In this document: in pieces, positions 27,656-40,498 of the stretch
Numbering within the stretch: the first letter of the stretch is position 1
Layout: each line of letters begins with the position of its first letter
DNA from: Denitrificimonas caeni DSM 24390
GTDB lineage: Bacteria > Pseudomonadota > Gammaproteobacteria > Pseudomonadales > Pseudomonadaceae
Reading direction: 5' to 3'
Assembly (NCBI RefSeq): GCF_000421765.1
Contig: NZ_ATXQ01000002.1
Location: 62,001-126,000 of the forward strand
DNA length: 64,000 bases
Program-made: the position numbers and the translations under genes
Notes under the pieces: model-generated
Seen by the model: the letters and a program-made list of their open reading frames with translations, nothing else
Told to the model about the DNA's origin: nothing
The model's database searches: none

Positions 27656-29071
27656 CTATGCAGGCGAGCCGCCTGCGCTCCCAAACGACTGTGCGCCAGC
27701 AAACCAATTCAGCTTCTCACGTAGCGCCACGACTTCTCCGACAATAATCAAACTTGGACTCTGCACCGCAAACTCACTGACCTGCTGATTAATCGTAGCT
27801 AAAGTCCCAGCAAACACCCGCTGCTTAGCAGTAGTACCATTCTCCACCAAAGCAATCGGCGTTTGCGCTGCACGACCATGAGCTATCAACTGCTGACAAA
27901 TATCAGGCAAACAACCTAAGCCCATATAAAACACCACCGTTTGCGTTGTTGAAACCAACTCGGACCAAGGCAAATCCAACACACCGTGTTTAGGATGGCC
28001 GGTAACAAAACGCACCGACTGTGCATAATCACGATGAGTTAACGGAATCCCCGCATACGCCGAACAACCTGACGCCGCGGTAATCCCTGGCACCACTTGA
28101 AACGGAATATGCTGCGCCGCCAACTCCTCAATCTCTTCGCCACCACGACCAAATATAAACGGATCACCGCCCTTCAGGCGCACCACGCGCTTACCTTGCT
28201 GGGCCAACTCAACCAGTTTCAAATTGATTTGATCTTGCGGCACACTGTGATTTGACGCTTGCTTACCCACATACATACGATCAGCATCCCGCCGGCACAG
28301 CTCCAGAATTGCCGGAGCCACCAAACGGTCATACAGCACCACATCCGCTTGCTGCATTAAGCGCAGCGCTTTGAAGGTGAGTAAATCTGGATCACCGGGA
28401 CCGGCCCCGACCAAATACACTTCACCAACCACCTGATTCTGTGCGCCATTGATTTTCTCTGTCAGTAACAGCTCAGCCTCTTGATCACGCCCAGCAAACA
28501 CATGCTCAGCAATTTGACCTTGGAAAACATCCTCCCAGAACGCTCGGCGCGGCTGTACATGAGGCAAAAGGGTTTTCACTTGATCACGAAACTTAGCAGC
28601 CAGTCCTGCCAACCGCCCATAACTTGCCGGCAACCAAGTTTCGATTTTAGCCCGCGCTAAACGCGCTAACACTGGCGCATGTCCAGCGGTTGAGACAGCA
28701 ATAATCAAAGGCGAACGATCAACAATGGCCGGGAAAATAATACTGGATAATTCTAGTGCGCCGACCGCATACACAGGAATCCCCTGCGCTTTAGCTTGCT
28801 CAGCAATCGCCGCATTGACTGCCGGCTGATTGGTGGTTGCCAGCACCAGACAGCAATCTTGCATATCGGCTGTTTGATATTCGCGCAGCAAGCATTGCCC
28901 TTGCTTAGCAGCTAGCAAAGATTGCAATTCATCACTAACCAAGGGCGCAACCACGCGTAGCGTTGCACCTGTTTCCAACAATAGACGCGCCTTGCGTAAG
29001 GCCATCTCACCACCGCCCACCAACAGCACAACGCGTCCTTGCAGCTTATGAAATAACGGCAAGTAATCCAT
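27656..29071 (-). CDS. cysG: Siroheme synthase CysG
   Basis: Makes siroheme from uroporphyrinogen III; siroheme is the cofactor of sulfite and assimilatory nitrite reductases. The N-terminal part (about 1-115) is the precorrin-2 dehydrogenase with [21 protein letters not shown]; a dimerisation and ferrochelatase part follows; the C-terminal half (about 215-460) is the SAM-dependent methyltransferase with [19 protein letters not shown] and [15 protein letters not shown]. The ATG at 29071 (AAGGG upstream) gives 471 residues; a longer frame begins in the serS spacer and is not used. The last ten or so residues ([10 protein letters not shown]) are encoded by a palindrome and look acquired. Confidence 0.94.
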   Translation of the reverse strand: MDYLPLFHKLQGRVVLLVGGGEMALRKARLLLETGATLRVVAPLVSDELQSLLAAKQGQCLLREYQTADMQDCCLVLATTNQPAVNAAIAEQAKAQGIPVYAVGALELSSIIFPAIVDRSPLIIAVSTAGHAPVLARLARAKIETWLPASYGRLAGLAAKFRDQVKTLLPHVQPRRAFWEDVFQGQIAEHVFAGRDQEAELLLTEKINGAQNQVVGEVYLVGAGPGDPDLLTFKALRLMQQADVVLYDRLVAPAILELCRRDADRMYVGKQASNHSVPQDQINLKLVELAQQGKRVVRLKGGDPFIFGRGGEEIEELAAQHIPFQVVPGITAASGCSAYAGIPLTHRDYAQSVRFVTGHPKHGVLDLPWSELVSTTQTVVFYMGLGCLPDICQQLIAHGRAAQTPIALVENGTTAKQRVFAGTLATINQQVSEFAVQSPSLIIVGEVVALREKLNWFAGAQSFGSAGGSPA

Positions 29072-29213
29072 GGCAATACCCTTATGCAAATCATTAATAG
29101 TGGCAAAACATGCATAACGTCTAAACGCTGCAGCACAAGCCACCGATGCACTCTTTATAAAAGCTAGCGCTATATTTTGCATTGCTTGCAATCAAGCTTG
29201 CCGCACAAAAACA

Positions 29214-29250
29214 AAAAAGCGACTTAACCTCAGCCAAGTCGCTTTTATTG
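29214..29250 (-). terminator. Bidirectional-looking terminator between serS and cysG
   Basis: AAAAGCGACTT (29215-29225) pairs with AAGTCGCTTTT (29236-29246) around a ten-base loop. Read on the minus strand it ends in TTTTTT, 45 bases after the serS stop. cysG should therefore be read from its own promoter in 29072-29210. Confidence 0.85.
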
Positions 29251-29294
29251 TTTAGCCGCGCACTACGGCAAAATAGCGCATCCGTAGCACCTGC

Positions 29295-30963
<1,669 letters not shown>

Positions 30964-30967
<4 letters not shown>

Positions 30968-32292
30968 TGTGGCTCTCGACGCTGGCGTGAACTGGCTTGA
31001 TCTAAGTTTTTCAGATGCTGGAGCTTCTCACCAATTTTAATTTCTAAGCCGCGCGCCGGCGGTTGATAATACTGACGCGGCGCTAAGGCTTCGGGAAAGT
31101 AATCCTCTCCCGCCGCAAAGGCATCTGGCTCATCGTGGGCATAGCGGTATTCATCGCCGTAGCCTAACTGTTTCATAAGCTTGGTCGGTGCATTACGCAA
31201 GTGCAGCGGCACTTCCAATGAGCCAAAGTTCTGTGCATCTTGGCGCGCGGCTTTATACGCCATGTAGACCGCATTACTTTTCGGCGCACAGGCTAAATAA
31301 GTAATGGCTTGCGCCACGGCCAACTCGCCTTCAGGGCTGCCCAAACGCTCTTGCACATCCCACGCCGACAAACACAAGGTCAGCGCACGCGGATCAGCAT
31401 TACCGATGTCTTCACTGGCCATACGTACGACACGGCGAGCGATGTACAGCGGGTCGCAACCACCATCGAGCATGCGCGTGTACCAATATAAAGCGGCATC
31501 AGGGTTAGAACCACGCACCGATTTGTGCAACGCAGAAATCTGATCGTAAAACGCCTCACCGCCTTTATCAAAGCGGCGCATGCTATCGCCGAGAATATCA
31601 CCTAACAGATCAACGTCGATGCAGTCGCCGTCTTCCAGTAAATCAGCTGCATTTTCCAGCAGATTGAGCAAACGTCGACCATCACCATCGGCCGCGCGGA
31701 TTAACAACTCCTGCGCTTGCGGCTCAATTGATAATGAGCGCTCACCCAGCCCCCGCGGATCACTTAAAGCACGCGCCAGCAGCAGCTCCAAGGCTTGGTC
31801 ATCTAAGCTTTTTAAGACATAGACACGTGCCCGCGACAACAAAGCGTTATTGAGTTCAAAAGAGGGATTTTCGGTGGTAGCGCCAATAAAAATAAAGGTG
31901 CCGTCTTCCACATAAGGCAAAAACGCATCTTGCTGACCTTTATTAAAGCGGTGCACCTCATCGACAAATAAGATGGTACGGCGACTGTATTGCGCCGACT
32001 GCTGCTTGGCTTCTTGCACCGCTTCGCGAATTTCTTTCACCCCTGACAACACCGCCGACAGGGTAATAAAATGCGCATCACTGACCTGCGCCAGCAAGCG
32101 TGCCAGAGTGGTTTTGCCCACCCCTGGCGGACCCCAAAAAATCATCGAGTGCAAAGCGCCTTGCTGCAAGGCTTCGCGCAGGGGCTTGCCCACAGCTAGA
32201 ATATGCTGCTGACCGACATACTCATCTAAAGTATTGGCACGCAAACGCGCAGCCAATGGTTGGGCAACCGGCTCACTGCTAAACAGTTGCAC
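30964..32292 (-). CDS. rarA: Replication-associated recombination ATPase RarA (MgsA)
   Basis: AAA+ ATPase acting at stalled or gapped forks, related to clamp-loader subunits. Walker A GPPGVGKTTLAR (near 54-65), Walker B ILFVDEVHRF, sensor 1 GATTENPSFELN, and a C-terminal tetramerisation domain. 442 residues. Sits between lolA (2-base gap) and crcB (4-base overlap), in the lolA-rarA-serS order found in pseudomonads. Confidence 0.95.
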
Positions 32293-32294
32293 TG

Positions 32295-32963
32295 TTACTC
32301 CCCATCCTCGATGACATCAACCCCTGCCGGTGCATCAAAGACAAACTGACTGGCATCCACCGGCTCATTAACTTTAACGCCCATAAACAAAATATTAGTG
32401 CGCTGACCAACGGCATCGAGCAGCTGCATGTCATTGATTACGCCATTGCGGAAGGATAAACGCAGCGTATCAAACAGAGTATCTTTCGCGGTTGGCGTTA
32501 AAATAAAATCAATTACCGGACCACCTTCTTTATAAGTGATACTGAAATTTTCACTGATTTTCGACACATCACCAGACAGTAATAAGGCTGGCGTATGGGT
32601 TAAGCGCTGATCCATTTTCTGCACAGTCACTTGCAGTAAGTCTGGGTCATACAACCAAACTTTCTCACCATTAGAAATCAATAGCTGCTCCAATGGTGGA
32701 TCCGTGTGCCAGCGAAACAAACCAGGGCGCTGCAACACCATCTGTCCTGATGCCTCTTGCAACTGAGTGCCAGTGGAATCCAAAGTCAGTTGTGAAAAGG
32801 TACCGGTAATGGTTTGTGTATGACTGAGTAACTCACTGAGTTTATTGGCCGCGCGTTGTTGCTCACCGTCATCTGCCTGAGCGATCGAAACAGGCAGCAA
32901 CAGTGCGGCACTGAGCATCACGTTGCTGATCAAGCCTAAAAAACCTTTATACATTGTGCGCAT
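32295..32963 (-). CDS. lolA: Periplasmic lipoprotein chaperone LolA
   Basis: Carries lipoproteins from the LolCDE complex across the periplasm to LolB. Signal peptide (about 1-30, ending SIAQADD), then a single LolA domain of beta strands around a hydrophobic cavity ([42 protein letters not shown] split over two sheets). 222 residues from the first ATG, preceded by AGAGAG; an ATG three codons later is possible. Translated between ftsK and rarA. Confidence 0.94.
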   Translation of the reverse strand: MRTMYKGFLGLISNVMLSAALLLPVSIAQADDGEQQRAANKLSELLSHTQTITGTFSQLTLDSTGTQLQEASGQMVLQRPGLFRWHTDPPLEQLLISNGEKVWLYDPDLLQVTVQKMDQRLTHTPALLLSGDVSKISENFSITYKEGGPVIDFILTPTAKDTLFDTLRLSFRNGVINDMQLLDAVGQRTNILFMGVKVNEPVDASQFVFDAPAGVDVIEDGE

Positions 32964-33041
32964 CGATACTCTCTTTTATCTGGGCTTAAAGGTGACGCTT
33001 TACTGATTAACCACAGTAAAGCGATTAACAAGCACTGTTAC

Positions 33042-35462
33042 TTAATCACGCCGTGGTGGTGGCGCAATCACTTCACGTGAACCATTGTGCGCTGCTGCGG
33101 ATACCACGCCCGCCATTTCCATAGCCTCAACCATGCGTGCAGCACGGTTATAACCGACTTTAAATTTGCGCTGTACCGAAGAAATGGAAGCACGGCGCGT
33201 TTCCGTTACAAAGTTAACCGCTTCATCGTAAAGGGGATCATCTTCGTTGCTGCTGTCGCCATCACCGCCATCAAAACCGCTTCCAGTTTCTTCAACGCCC
33301 GCCAGAATCTCTTCGATGTAGTTGGGTGCGCCGCGCAGCTTCCATGCATCCACGACACGGTGTACTTCTTCGTCAGAAACGAAAGCGCCGTGCACACGAA
33401 TCGGCAAACTGGTGCCAGGTGGTAAATACAACATGTCACCATGGCCTAACAGTTGCTCAGCGCCGCCTTGATCAAGAATGGTGCGTGAGTCAATTTTACT
33501 CGACACTTGGAAAGCAATACGGGTCGGAATATTGGCTTTAATCAAACCAGTAATCACATCCACCGATGGACGCTGAGTCGCAAGAATCAAGTGAATCCCT
33601 GCCGCTCGGGCTTTTTGCGCAATACGTGCAATCAGCTCTTCAACTTTCTTACCGACCACCATAATCATGTCGGCAAACTCATCGACCACCACGACAATGG
33701 TCGGTAACTTGCTTAAATGCGGTACTTCATCATCAATGTTTTCACGACGGAACAATGGGTCTTCTAATGGTGTACCGGCTTCTTGCGCGTCTTTAACTTT
33801 ACGATTAAAACCCGCCAAGTTACGCACGCCCATCGCTGACATCAGCTTATAGCGACGTTCCATTTCTGCCACACACCAACGCAGCGCATTGGAGGCTTCT
33901 TTCATATCGGTGACGACTGGGCATAACAAATGCGGAATGCCTTCATAGATCGACAATTCAAGCATTTTCGGGTCAATCATAATCAAGCGTGCTTCTTCCG
34001 GTGTGGACTTAAACAACACCGATAGAATCATCGCGTTAACACCAACCGACTTACCTGAACCCGTGGTACCTGCTACCAGCAAGTGCGGCATTTTTGCCAA
34101 ATCTGCAATCACTGGATGACCACCAATATCATGCCCCAACGCAATGGTGACGCAGGATTTAGCTTCATCAAAATCGGTCGTTTCTAGCACTTCGGAGAAG
34201 CGAACAATTTGCCGATCTTCGTTAGGAATCTCAATGCCCACTGTGGTTTTCCCTGGAATCACTTCCACCACTCGCACACTGATCATCGCTAAAGAACGGG
34301 CCAAGTCTTTGGCTAAGTTAGTAATGCGGCTGACTTTTACCCCTGGCGCCAAAAGTATTTCAAAGCGCGTGACCACAGGGCCTGGATGCACCGAGTCAAC
34401 CTGCACTTCTACACCGAACTCTTTCAGCTTGATCTCTAACAAGCGCGACATGGCCTGCAGTGACTCTGCGGAATAACTTGGTTTTTTCTTTTCAGCTTTA
34501 TCCAGCAAAGCTAATGGCGGCAAAGTACCTTCAATCGCGCTGTCGACAAACAGTGGTGCTTGTTTTTCTTTCTGCACACGTTTGCTCGGCGCAGGTGCTG
34601 CTTGCGCGGCACTCGGTGCGGCAATCACTGGTTCACGACGGCCTTCGCGGGCGCTGACATGTTGCGCCAAGGCTTCATCGCGTTTTAATACACGATCACG
34701 CACACGCGCTTGCTCGACCTTATCGGCACGCAAAGAGCCGGTGACTTGGCTGACTTGCTCATCAACTTCACGCAGTTTGAGTTTGGTTTGTTTGCGGGTT
34801 TGCGCGTTGTCCCAGACTTTCTGTACGAACGACTTCACTGCCTCAGCAGCCCGTAAAGTCAGCGCTCCCACACCTTCCATAACCTTAAACCAAGAAAAAT
34901 TGGCATAGACCGTCAAGCCAAACAAGAAGCAGGCCAGCAATAACAGGGTTGCTCCTTCGATATTCAGCACAGCAGTTAAGGCTTCACCCAAGGTTTCGCC
35001 AAGGATATTAAAGTTCTTCGGAGTAATTTCAGGTAACGGAAAATGCACATGGGTCAGCGCAGCACCGGAACACAGCAATAAAATAAAACCAAATGCACGC
35101 AGTGCAAACAACCAGCCATTCCAAACCATTGGCTGGTAGCGGTTCTGGAAAACCAAAACTGTCTTAAGCATCAACACTAAAGGAAACAGCCAAGCAAAAT
35201 AGCCCAACACGCTAAATAATACATCAGCAATCCAAGCACCAATCTGCCCACCGGCATTGTTGGCTGTGTCTTGCTGGCTGATGCTCTGCGTAAAGCCTGG
35301 GTCATTGACATCAAAGGTCAATAACACCATCCATAAATAAATACACAGCACGGCCAAGAGGATCAGCACGCCTTCTTTCAAGCGTAATTGAGCCTGTTCC
35401 TGCCAAGTATGTTTATCCGAGGTTTGAGTTTGTGTTGGGTTCTTCAAAAAAGCGTCCTGCAC
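33042..35462 (-). CDS. ftsK: DNA translocase FtsK
   Basis: Septal translocase that pumps the chromosome ends apart, activates XerCD at dif and helps divisome assembly. N-terminal membrane domain with about four segments (about 30-200), a comparatively short linker (200-320), the RecA-like motor with Walker [13 protein letters not shown] and Walker [13 protein letters not shown], and the C-terminal winged-helix gamma domain (about 740-800) that reads KOPS. 806 residues. The coordinates use a GTG; an in-frame TTG 15 bases later (35447) has a better spaced AGGA and may be the true start. Confidence 0.94.
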   Translation of the reverse strand: MQDAFLKNPTQTQTSDKHTWQEQAQLRLKEGVLILLAVLCIYLWMVLLTFDVNDPGFTQSISQQDTANNAGGQIGAWIADVLFSVLGYFAWLFPLVLMLKTVLVFQNRYQPMVWNGWLFALRAFGFILLLCSGAALTHVHFPLPEITPKNFNILGETLGEALTAVLNIEGATLLLLACFLFGLTVYANFSWFKVMEGVGALTLRAAEAVKSFVQKVWDNAQTRKQTKLKLREVDEQVSQVTGSLRADKVEQARVRDRVLKRDEALAQHVSAREGRREPVIAAPSAAQAAPAPSKRVQKEKQAPLFVDSAIEGTLPPLALLDKAEKKKPSYSAESLQAMSRLLEIKLKEFGVEVQVDSVHPGPVVTRFEILLAPGVKVSRITNLAKDLARSLAMISVRVVEVIPGKTTVGIEIPNEDRQIVRFSEVLETTDFDEAKSCVTIALGHDIGGHPVIADLAKMPHLLVAGTTGSGKSVGVNAMILSVLFKSTPEEARLIMIDPKMLELSIYEGIPHLLCPVVTDMKEASNALRWCVAEMERRYKLMSAMGVRNLAGFNRKVKDAQEAGTPLEDPLFRRENIDDEVPHLSKLPTIVVVVDEFADMIMVVGKKVEELIARIAQKARAAGIHLILATQRPSVDVITGLIKANIPTRIAFQVSSKIDSRTILDQGGAEQLLGHGDMLYLPPGTSLPIRVHGAFVSDEEVHRVVDAWKLRGAPNYIEEILAGVEETGSGFDGGDGDSSNEDDPLYDEAVNFVTETRRASISSVQRKFKVGYNRAARMVEAMEMAGVVSAAAHNGSREVIAPPPRRD

Positions 35463-35681
35463 GGCCTTGCTACATTAAGGCTCATCAAAAAAATAGAATC
35501 ACAAAAAACATTCAACAACGCGCCATTGTACGGATTTAAGCGGGTTATTTCATCTTTAGCCATTGAGACTGTGCTGCATTCGCTCTACGCATGAATTTTT
35601 CGTCAAATTAGCCTATCTTAATAGCAGATTAATTATGTACATTTTCGTTTATTAGCGCTCTGCTGCCCTATAAAGGTTTTT

Positions 35682-36392
35682 ATGATTACTTGGCTCAATC
35701 GCGCCTCTCTAAAGTTTCCACCACTGCACAAAGCGCTACGCGAACCCAATGGTTTACTGGCAGCTGGCGGCGACTTATCCGCTGCGCGTTTAGTGGCAGC
35801 CTATCGCCATGGTTGCTTCCCTTGGTATCAGGATGGCCAGCCATTGCTCTGGTGGTCACCTGATCCGCGTACGGTCTTATTGCCGAATAATCTGCATATA
35901 TCGCGCAGTTTACGCAAGGTTTTACGCAGCGATCTGTTTAGCGTGACCTTTGACCGCAACTTTACCGATGTGATCCATGCCTGCTCCGAACCACGCAAAG
36001 ATGAAGATGGCACTTGGATTACCAGCGAGATGCAAGCCGCCTATTTTGCCCTGCATGCACAAGGGTACGCCCACTCGGTGGAAGTTTGGCAACAGGATCA
36101 ATTGGTTGGCGGCTTGTACGGCATTGCTATTGGCCAGCTGTTTTTTGGCGAGTCAATGTTCAGTCGTACCAGTAACGCCTCTAAAGTCGGCTTTGTGACC
36201 TTGGTCAGCGCGCTCAAAGCAGCTGGCTTTGTGCTGATTGACTGTCAAATGCCAACCGCACACTTAATCAGTCTCGGCGCAGAAAGCATTCGCCGCAGCG
36301 AGTTCTCTGAATATTTAACTCAGCATTTAGACATAAATACCGACATGCAATGGCTCACGCCTGCGATTACTACGAGCACCCTTGCGCTATGA
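35682..36392 (+). CDS. aat: Leucyl/phenylalanyl-tRNA-protein transferase Aat
   Basis: Adds Leu or Phe to proteins with N-terminal Lys or Arg so that ClpS/ClpAP destroys them. One L/F-transferase domain over 236 residues: [26 protein letters not shown], the catalytic region around [10 protein letters not shown], and [26 protein letters not shown]. The gene overlaps bpt by four bases (ATGA). clpS and clpA, its usual neighbours beyond infA in pseudomonads, are not in the window. Confidence 0.96.
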   Translation: MITWLNRASLKFPPLHKALREPNGLLAAGGDLSAARLVAAYRHGCFPWYQDGQPLLWWSPDPRTVLLPNNLHISRSLRKVLRSDLFSVTFDRNFTDVIHACSEPRKDEDGTWITSEMQAAYFALHAQGYAHSVEVWQQDQLVGGLYGIAIGQLFFGESMFSRTSNASKVGFVTLVSALKAAGFVLIDCQMPTAHLISLGAESIRRSEFSEYLTQHLDINTDMQWLTPAITTSTLAL

Positions 36393-37090
36393 AAACCTTA
36401 CAGCTCTATCTTGCCCAAGAGCACCCTTGCAGCTATTTAGAGCAGCGTAGCGCCGGTTCAATTTTTATTGACCCCGCCGAACCCGTCACCGCAGACTTAT
36501 ACAGCCAGCTTATTGCACAAGGCTTTCGCCGCAGCGCGACACATGTCTATCGCCCACACTGCATTGACTGCAACGCTTGCGTATCGGTACGTATTCCCGT
36601 GCACGCTTTTACTGCGTCAGCCGCTCAGCAGAAAATCATTCGCCGCAATCAAGACCTGACAGTGCAACTGGTTGGCACTGATTTTAGCCCTGAGCATTAT
36701 GCGCTGTACCAACGCTACATTGAGCAACGTCATGCTGACGGCGACATGTACCCGCCGTCCATTGAGCAATTTCAAAGCTTTTTAACCTCTGATTTAGCTT
36801 TTGCACGCTTTTACGAGTTTCGTTTAAACGGGCAATTGCTCGCCGTGGCTGCGACTGACGTGCTGCCCACTGGTTTATCCGCGATGTATACGTTTTTTGA
36901 TCCTGATGACAAGCGCCGCAGCCTTGGTCGCTATGCAATTTTATGGCAGATCCAAGAAAGCTTGCGACTGGACTTGCCCTATCTCTATCTGGGCTACTGG
37001 ATTAAAGAATGCCAAAAGATGAGTTACAAAACTCAATACCAGCCCCTGGAAGGCTTTATTGATGAAGAATGGCAGCCGCTTCCTGCATAG
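36389..37090 (+). CDS. bpt: Aspartate/glutamate leucyltransferase Bpt
   Basis: Adds Leu to proteins starting with Asp or Glu, feeding the same N-degron route as Aat. The N-terminal part has the Cys-rich ATE motif ([14 protein letters not shown]) and the C-terminal part the transferase fold ([44 protein letters not shown]). The start is the ATG overlapping the aat stop, giving 233 residues; an earlier ATG at 36350 lies deep inside aat. Coupled expression of the two transferases is inferred from the overlap. Confidence 0.95.
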   Translation: MKTLQLYLAQEHPCSYLEQRSAGSIFIDPAEPVTADLYSQLIAQGFRRSATHVYRPHCIDCNACVSVRIPVHAFTASAAQQKIIRRNQDLTVQLVGTDFSPEHYALYQRYIEQRHADGDMYPPSIEQFQSFLTSDLAFARFYEFRLNGQLLAVAATDVLPTGLSAMYTFFDPDDKRRSLGRYAILWQIQESLRLDLPYLYLGYWIKECQKMSYKTQYQPLEGFIDEEWQPLPA

Positions 37091-37244
37091 ATTGCTGAGC
37101 AAACAACGAGCAGGTCTCAGCTCATAATATTATTACCAATCGATATTTGGCCTTTTCTGACTTAATACGGCATAATACCCGCCGCTTTTGCCTGAATGTG
37201 TTTTAAGCGTCAGGTTTTTTATTGTATTTTGAGGATTTTACTGC

Positions 37245-37463
37245 ATGTCGAAAGAAGACAGCTTCGAAATGGAAGGCACTGTCGTCGACACCCTGCCTAA
37301 CACCATGTTCCGTGTGGAGTTAGAAAATGGGCACGTCGTTACTGCGCATATTTCTGGAAAAATGCGCAAAAACTATATTCGCATTTTAACCGGCGATAAA
37401 GTTCGCGTTGAAATCACGCCGTATGATTTAAGCAAAGGTCGCATCACTTACCGCGCCCGCTAA
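37245..37463 (+). CDS. infA: Translation initiation factor IF-1
   Basis: Small OB-fold protein that occupies the A site of the 30S subunit during initiation. 72 residues, full length, with the conserved S1-type pattern ([53 protein letters not shown]). 154 bases separate it from bpt, enough for its own promoter, and a terminator follows. Confidence 0.98.
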   Translation: MSKEDSFEMEGTVVDTLPNTMFRVELENGHVVTAHISGKMRKNYIRILTGDKVRVEITPYDLSKGRITYRAR

Positions 37464-37493
37464 CTCATACACTGCTGCGTAACAGACTTAAAT

Positions 37494-37527
37494 ACGGTAC
37501 AAGCCCATTGCTTGTGCCGTTTTTTTG
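37494..37527 (+). terminator. Terminator of infA
   Basis: ACGG-T-ACAAGC pairs with GCTTGT-G-CCGT around a CCATT loop and is followed by seven T (37521-37527). It starts 31 bases after the infA stop. Confidence 0.9.
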
Positions 37528-37560
37528 TTGATTTTTTTAGCCATTAATCATTAGCATTTA

Positions 37561-37606
37561 AAAAGGGCTTGAGCCTGACGTGTCCAGCGTCGACGCAAGC
37601 CCTTTT
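37561..37606 (-). terminator. Probable terminator of the copper receptor operon
   Basis: AAAAGGGCTTG (37561-37571) pairs with CAAGCCCTTTT (37596-37606); the 24-base loop can fold further through GACG/CGTC. On the minus strand the stem runs into five T. It lies about 150 bases past the oprC stop, so either the message has a long 3' end or something between has been lost. Confidence 0.75.
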
Positions 37607-37757
37607 CTGTTTATTGCTGTAAATTCTCAGTCGGCATTGCCACTTGGCGCATCCAGTGCTGCCCGTATGTCCCTATACCACTGTTCGCGCACTTGTGGCT
37701 GATAACGACCGCTTTACAGCAGCGATCAACGCTAGGCATTGACCACTTTCAGCGTGT

Positions 37758-39917
37758 TTAAAAGCTCATATCGACCCGTGTCCACCAGGTACGACCTGAC
37801 TCGTTAACACGCGTGGCGTTATCGGTGTAACCAAAGCCTGCGTTACCAGCTAGGTTTAAGTGCTCGCTGTAGTTTTTGTCAAACAGGTTGTCCACACCTG
37901 CACTGACTTTCCAGTTCTGACTTAAGCGGTAAGCACTGTTCAAAGAGAACACGCCAAAGCCTGAGCTTGGGCCAAAGTCTTTACCGACGACGTTGCCGCG
38001 GCCACGCTCACGATCATCTATACGGTTTTGTGCAGCTACCACGCGCCATAAGGCGGCACTACTGAAATCGCCTTGCTCATAACTCAAGCCAAAGCGTGCT
38101 TCCAAAGGTGGAATTTGCGGCATCGCACGACCATCAGAACTGTTCTTGCCATAGGCATACGCCAAGCTCAGATCAGCTTTCCAATGAGGTGCAAAACGGT
38201 GCGAGCCACCTAATTCAGCGCCCATAATCCGAGCATCGATATTATCAACTTCAGAAATAGTGTGATTCGGGTTCATGCCCGGCTTAAAACTGAACATGAT
38301 GTAATCACGCACCTGCCCGACATAACCAGACGCCCACAATTCAGCAGCGCCTCGGCTGTACTGAATACCAAAATCCACTTGCGTGGTTTTTTCTGGATTG
38401 GTTGATGCGAAGGCAGTCGGGTTACCGACTTGGCTGGTGGCCGAAAAGAGCTCCCAGTAATCTGGCATACGCTGACTATGACCTAAACCAATGTAAGTCG
38501 TCGCTGGAATTGCCTGCATATCGTGCTCATAACGCACAAAACCACTGGGTAATGTTTCATTGCGCTCTTTATCAGCGGTTGGATTAGCTCGACAAGCCAT
38601 ACCCATCATATTACAGAGCTGAGCACGGGTATCGGTGGCTGAAGCGCGGTCGACACGTACGCCACTAATCAAACGCTCGCCATCGGCCACATTCCAGCTT
38701 AGCTCACTGAACAGACCATACTGCTTAAATTCAGCATCTTTGGCCCAAGCCATATTCTTGTAGCTATCGCCCGGCCCTTTGCGAGCACGGTGTTCATTTT
38801 TCTGCGCATCAACACCAGCGACCACTTCGACAGCATCCCACTGCCAAGTACCGCTGATTCGAGTACCCAAAGTACGGCGATCAACCGCACTGGCCATAGG
38901 CGAGCGCATGGGCATCATCACATCATTGGGATTTGGCGTACGCAGCTTGTAGTTGTCCATCACATGATCAGCGTAGTTGTAATACACCTGCGCTTCTAAG
39001 GCAGTCCACGTATCGGTCAAATTGGTTTGTTTAAAGCGCAAACCTAAACTTTCCCGATCAAACTGTGTGCCATCCATACCACGGCCTGCGTAACGCGATT
39101 CACCATCACCGGTACCTGCGGTCAGCTCCAACAAGGTATCGTCAGTTGGCGTCCAGCCTAAAATCAGGTCGGTATTCCACTTATTCCAACGTGACGGCAC
39201 GCGATCGCCATTACCATCATTGTAGTCATGTGCCTTGGAAGCATTCGCTATCACCCGCGCATACCCTTCACGACTGCCCACCGCACCATCGATGCTGCGA
39301 TCAAAACGACGATTAGAGCCGACTAGAACACTACTGTTTAAACGGTAATCGGGCTCTTCAAAGTTTTCCGGCTCGCGCTCAAACAAAACCGTCGCCGCTG
39401 ATGCACCAGGCCCCCAAAGGACACTTTGCGGCCCTTTAATCACAGTCAACTTATCGTAAGTTTCAGGGCTGATATACGAGCTAGGCGAGTCCATACGACT
39501 GGGGCACGCACCGAGCATTTCACCGCCATTGGTCAGCAGTTTAATCCGCGAGCCAAACATCCCACGAAACACTGGATCACTGTTAACGCCACCGCTACGC
39601 ACGGCAGAGAAACCTGGAATAGTTTTCAGATAATCGGCCGCATCGCTGGCCGGTACCGGCTGGCGTGGAATACGCGGATCAGTGACAACTTTAATCGGCG
39701 ACTGCTGCGCCACACCGGTGATCACCATCGGCGCTAACTGTGCAGCCTCTTGCTCATCGGCAGCACTGGCTTGCAGCGGCACGCAGATTGCAAAGCCCAG
39801 CAGAGCGGCATGTGCCACCGCTAAGCCCTGCGACAACGGCTTCAACTTGAAAGCATTGTCTTGACGCGACGTAGCAACGCCTCGAATACGATTGGTATAC
39901 ATATTGGCATCCATCAT
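37758..39917 (-). CDS. oprC: TonB-dependent copper receptor OprC/NosA
   Basis: Outer-membrane copper importer; in denitrifiers the NosA form supports nitrous-oxide reductase. Signal peptide (cleaved near residue 52 after LQASAA), a plug domain (about 70-200) and a 22-stranded barrel ending in the aromatic F that outer-membrane proteins need. Candidate copper ligands seen: GACPSRMD (Cys and Met four apart) in the plug and HVM in a loop, the pattern known from P. aeruginosa OprC, plus a Met-rich loop VMMPMRSPM and CNMMGMAC. 719 residues. The exact start among three nearby ATGs is unclear, as none has a good ribosome site. Confidence 0.92.
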   Translation of the reverse strand: MMDANMYTNRIRGVATSRQDNAFKLKPLSQGLAVAHAALLGFAICVPLQASAADEQEAAQLAPMVITGVAQQSPIKVVTDPRIPRQPVPASDAADYLKTIPGFSAVRSGGVNSDPVFRGMFGSRIKLLTNGGEMLGACPSRMDSPSSYISPETYDKLTVIKGPQSVLWGPGASAATVLFEREPENFEEPDYRLNSSVLVGSNRRFDRSIDGAVGSREGYARVIANASKAHDYNDGNGDRVPSRWNKWNTDLILGWTPTDDTLLELTAGTGDGESRYAGRGMDGTQFDRESLGLRFKQTNLTDTWTALEAQVYYNYADHVMDNYKLRTPNPNDVMMPMRSPMASAVDRRTLGTRISGTWQWDAVEVVAGVDAQKNEHRARKGPGDSYKNMAWAKDAEFKQYGLFSELSWNVADGERLISGVRVDRASATDTRAQLCNMMGMACRANPTADKERNETLPSGFVRYEHDMQAIPATTYIGLGHSQRMPDYWELFSATSQVGNPTAFASTNPEKTTQVDFGIQYSRGAAELWASGYVGQVRDYIMFSFKPGMNPNHTISEVDNIDARIMGAELGGSHRFAPHWKADLSLAYAYGKNSSDGRAMPQIPPLEARFGLSYEQGDFSSAALWRVVAAQNRIDDRERGRGNVVGKDFGPSSGFGVFSLNSAYRLSQNWKVSAGVDNLFDKNYSEHLNLAGNAGFGYTDNATRVNESGRTWWTRVDMSF

Positions 39918-39955
39918 TTATTTAAATTAAGTCACGGGCGTGTTACCCGCTTGAT

Positions 39956-40498
39956 TTAAGTAAACAAATGGACCGGTGGTGCGCGCGGATGGCGCAGGCT
40001 GTGTACAGCGGGTAATGGTCTTGGTGGCGCAGGCAGTACAGCTAACCACTGCACTGGCGGCACCACAGGCAGCGCCAGCAATAGCGCTAACAGCAAAGGC
40101 GGGCTGACTGTTAATAAGTCACAGTAGCCACACATTTCTAAATTAGCCAACCATTGCGGGGTGCCAGCAGGCGCCGGTTGATGCCCCATGAGCGCGTGGT
40201 AATCAACAGCATGCTCGGCGTGCTCGCTTGCATGAACGGTCTCGGCAAGCGGCATATTAGAGTGCTGGTGATGCTCTGTATTTGACGCTAAGGGTAAATG
40301 CATTATCGCGGGCGTGGCCCGCTCGTGCAGAGAAGATGCAGAATGGACAACTGCTGCATCCATCTCGATTAATGCTTGAGTACCGGAAATAAGCGGGCCG
40401 ACATGGATCATCAGCATGGCAAATAAGCCAAGCCAAATCGCTATGCCGTGATTACGCCCTCGCTGAATCAATCCCGATACTCCATTGTTTTCATCCAT
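39956..40498 (-). CDS. DUF2946 family membrane protein of the copper locus
   Basis: Function unknown. 180 residues: an N-terminal membrane segment (about 17-40), a periplasmic stretch unusually rich in His and Met (HHQHSNM, HASEHAEHAVDYHALMGH), the motif CGYCDLL (about 122-128) at the start of a second membrane segment, and a Pro/Arg/His-rich tail. Families with this plan are often found beside copper uptake genes. With oprC 38 bases downstream on the same strand it is probably the first gene of a copper-responsive operon. Copper handling is inference from His/Met/Cys content and position. Confidence 0.8.
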   Translation of the reverse strand: MDENNGVSGLIQRGRNHGIAIWLGLFAMLMIHVGPLISGTQALIEMDAAVVHSASSLHERATPAIMHLPLASNTEHHQHSNMPLAETVHASEHAEHAVDYHALMGHQPAPAGTPQWLANLEMCGYCDLLTVSPPLLLALLLALPVVPPVQWLAVLPAPPRPLPAVHSLRHPRAPPVHLFT

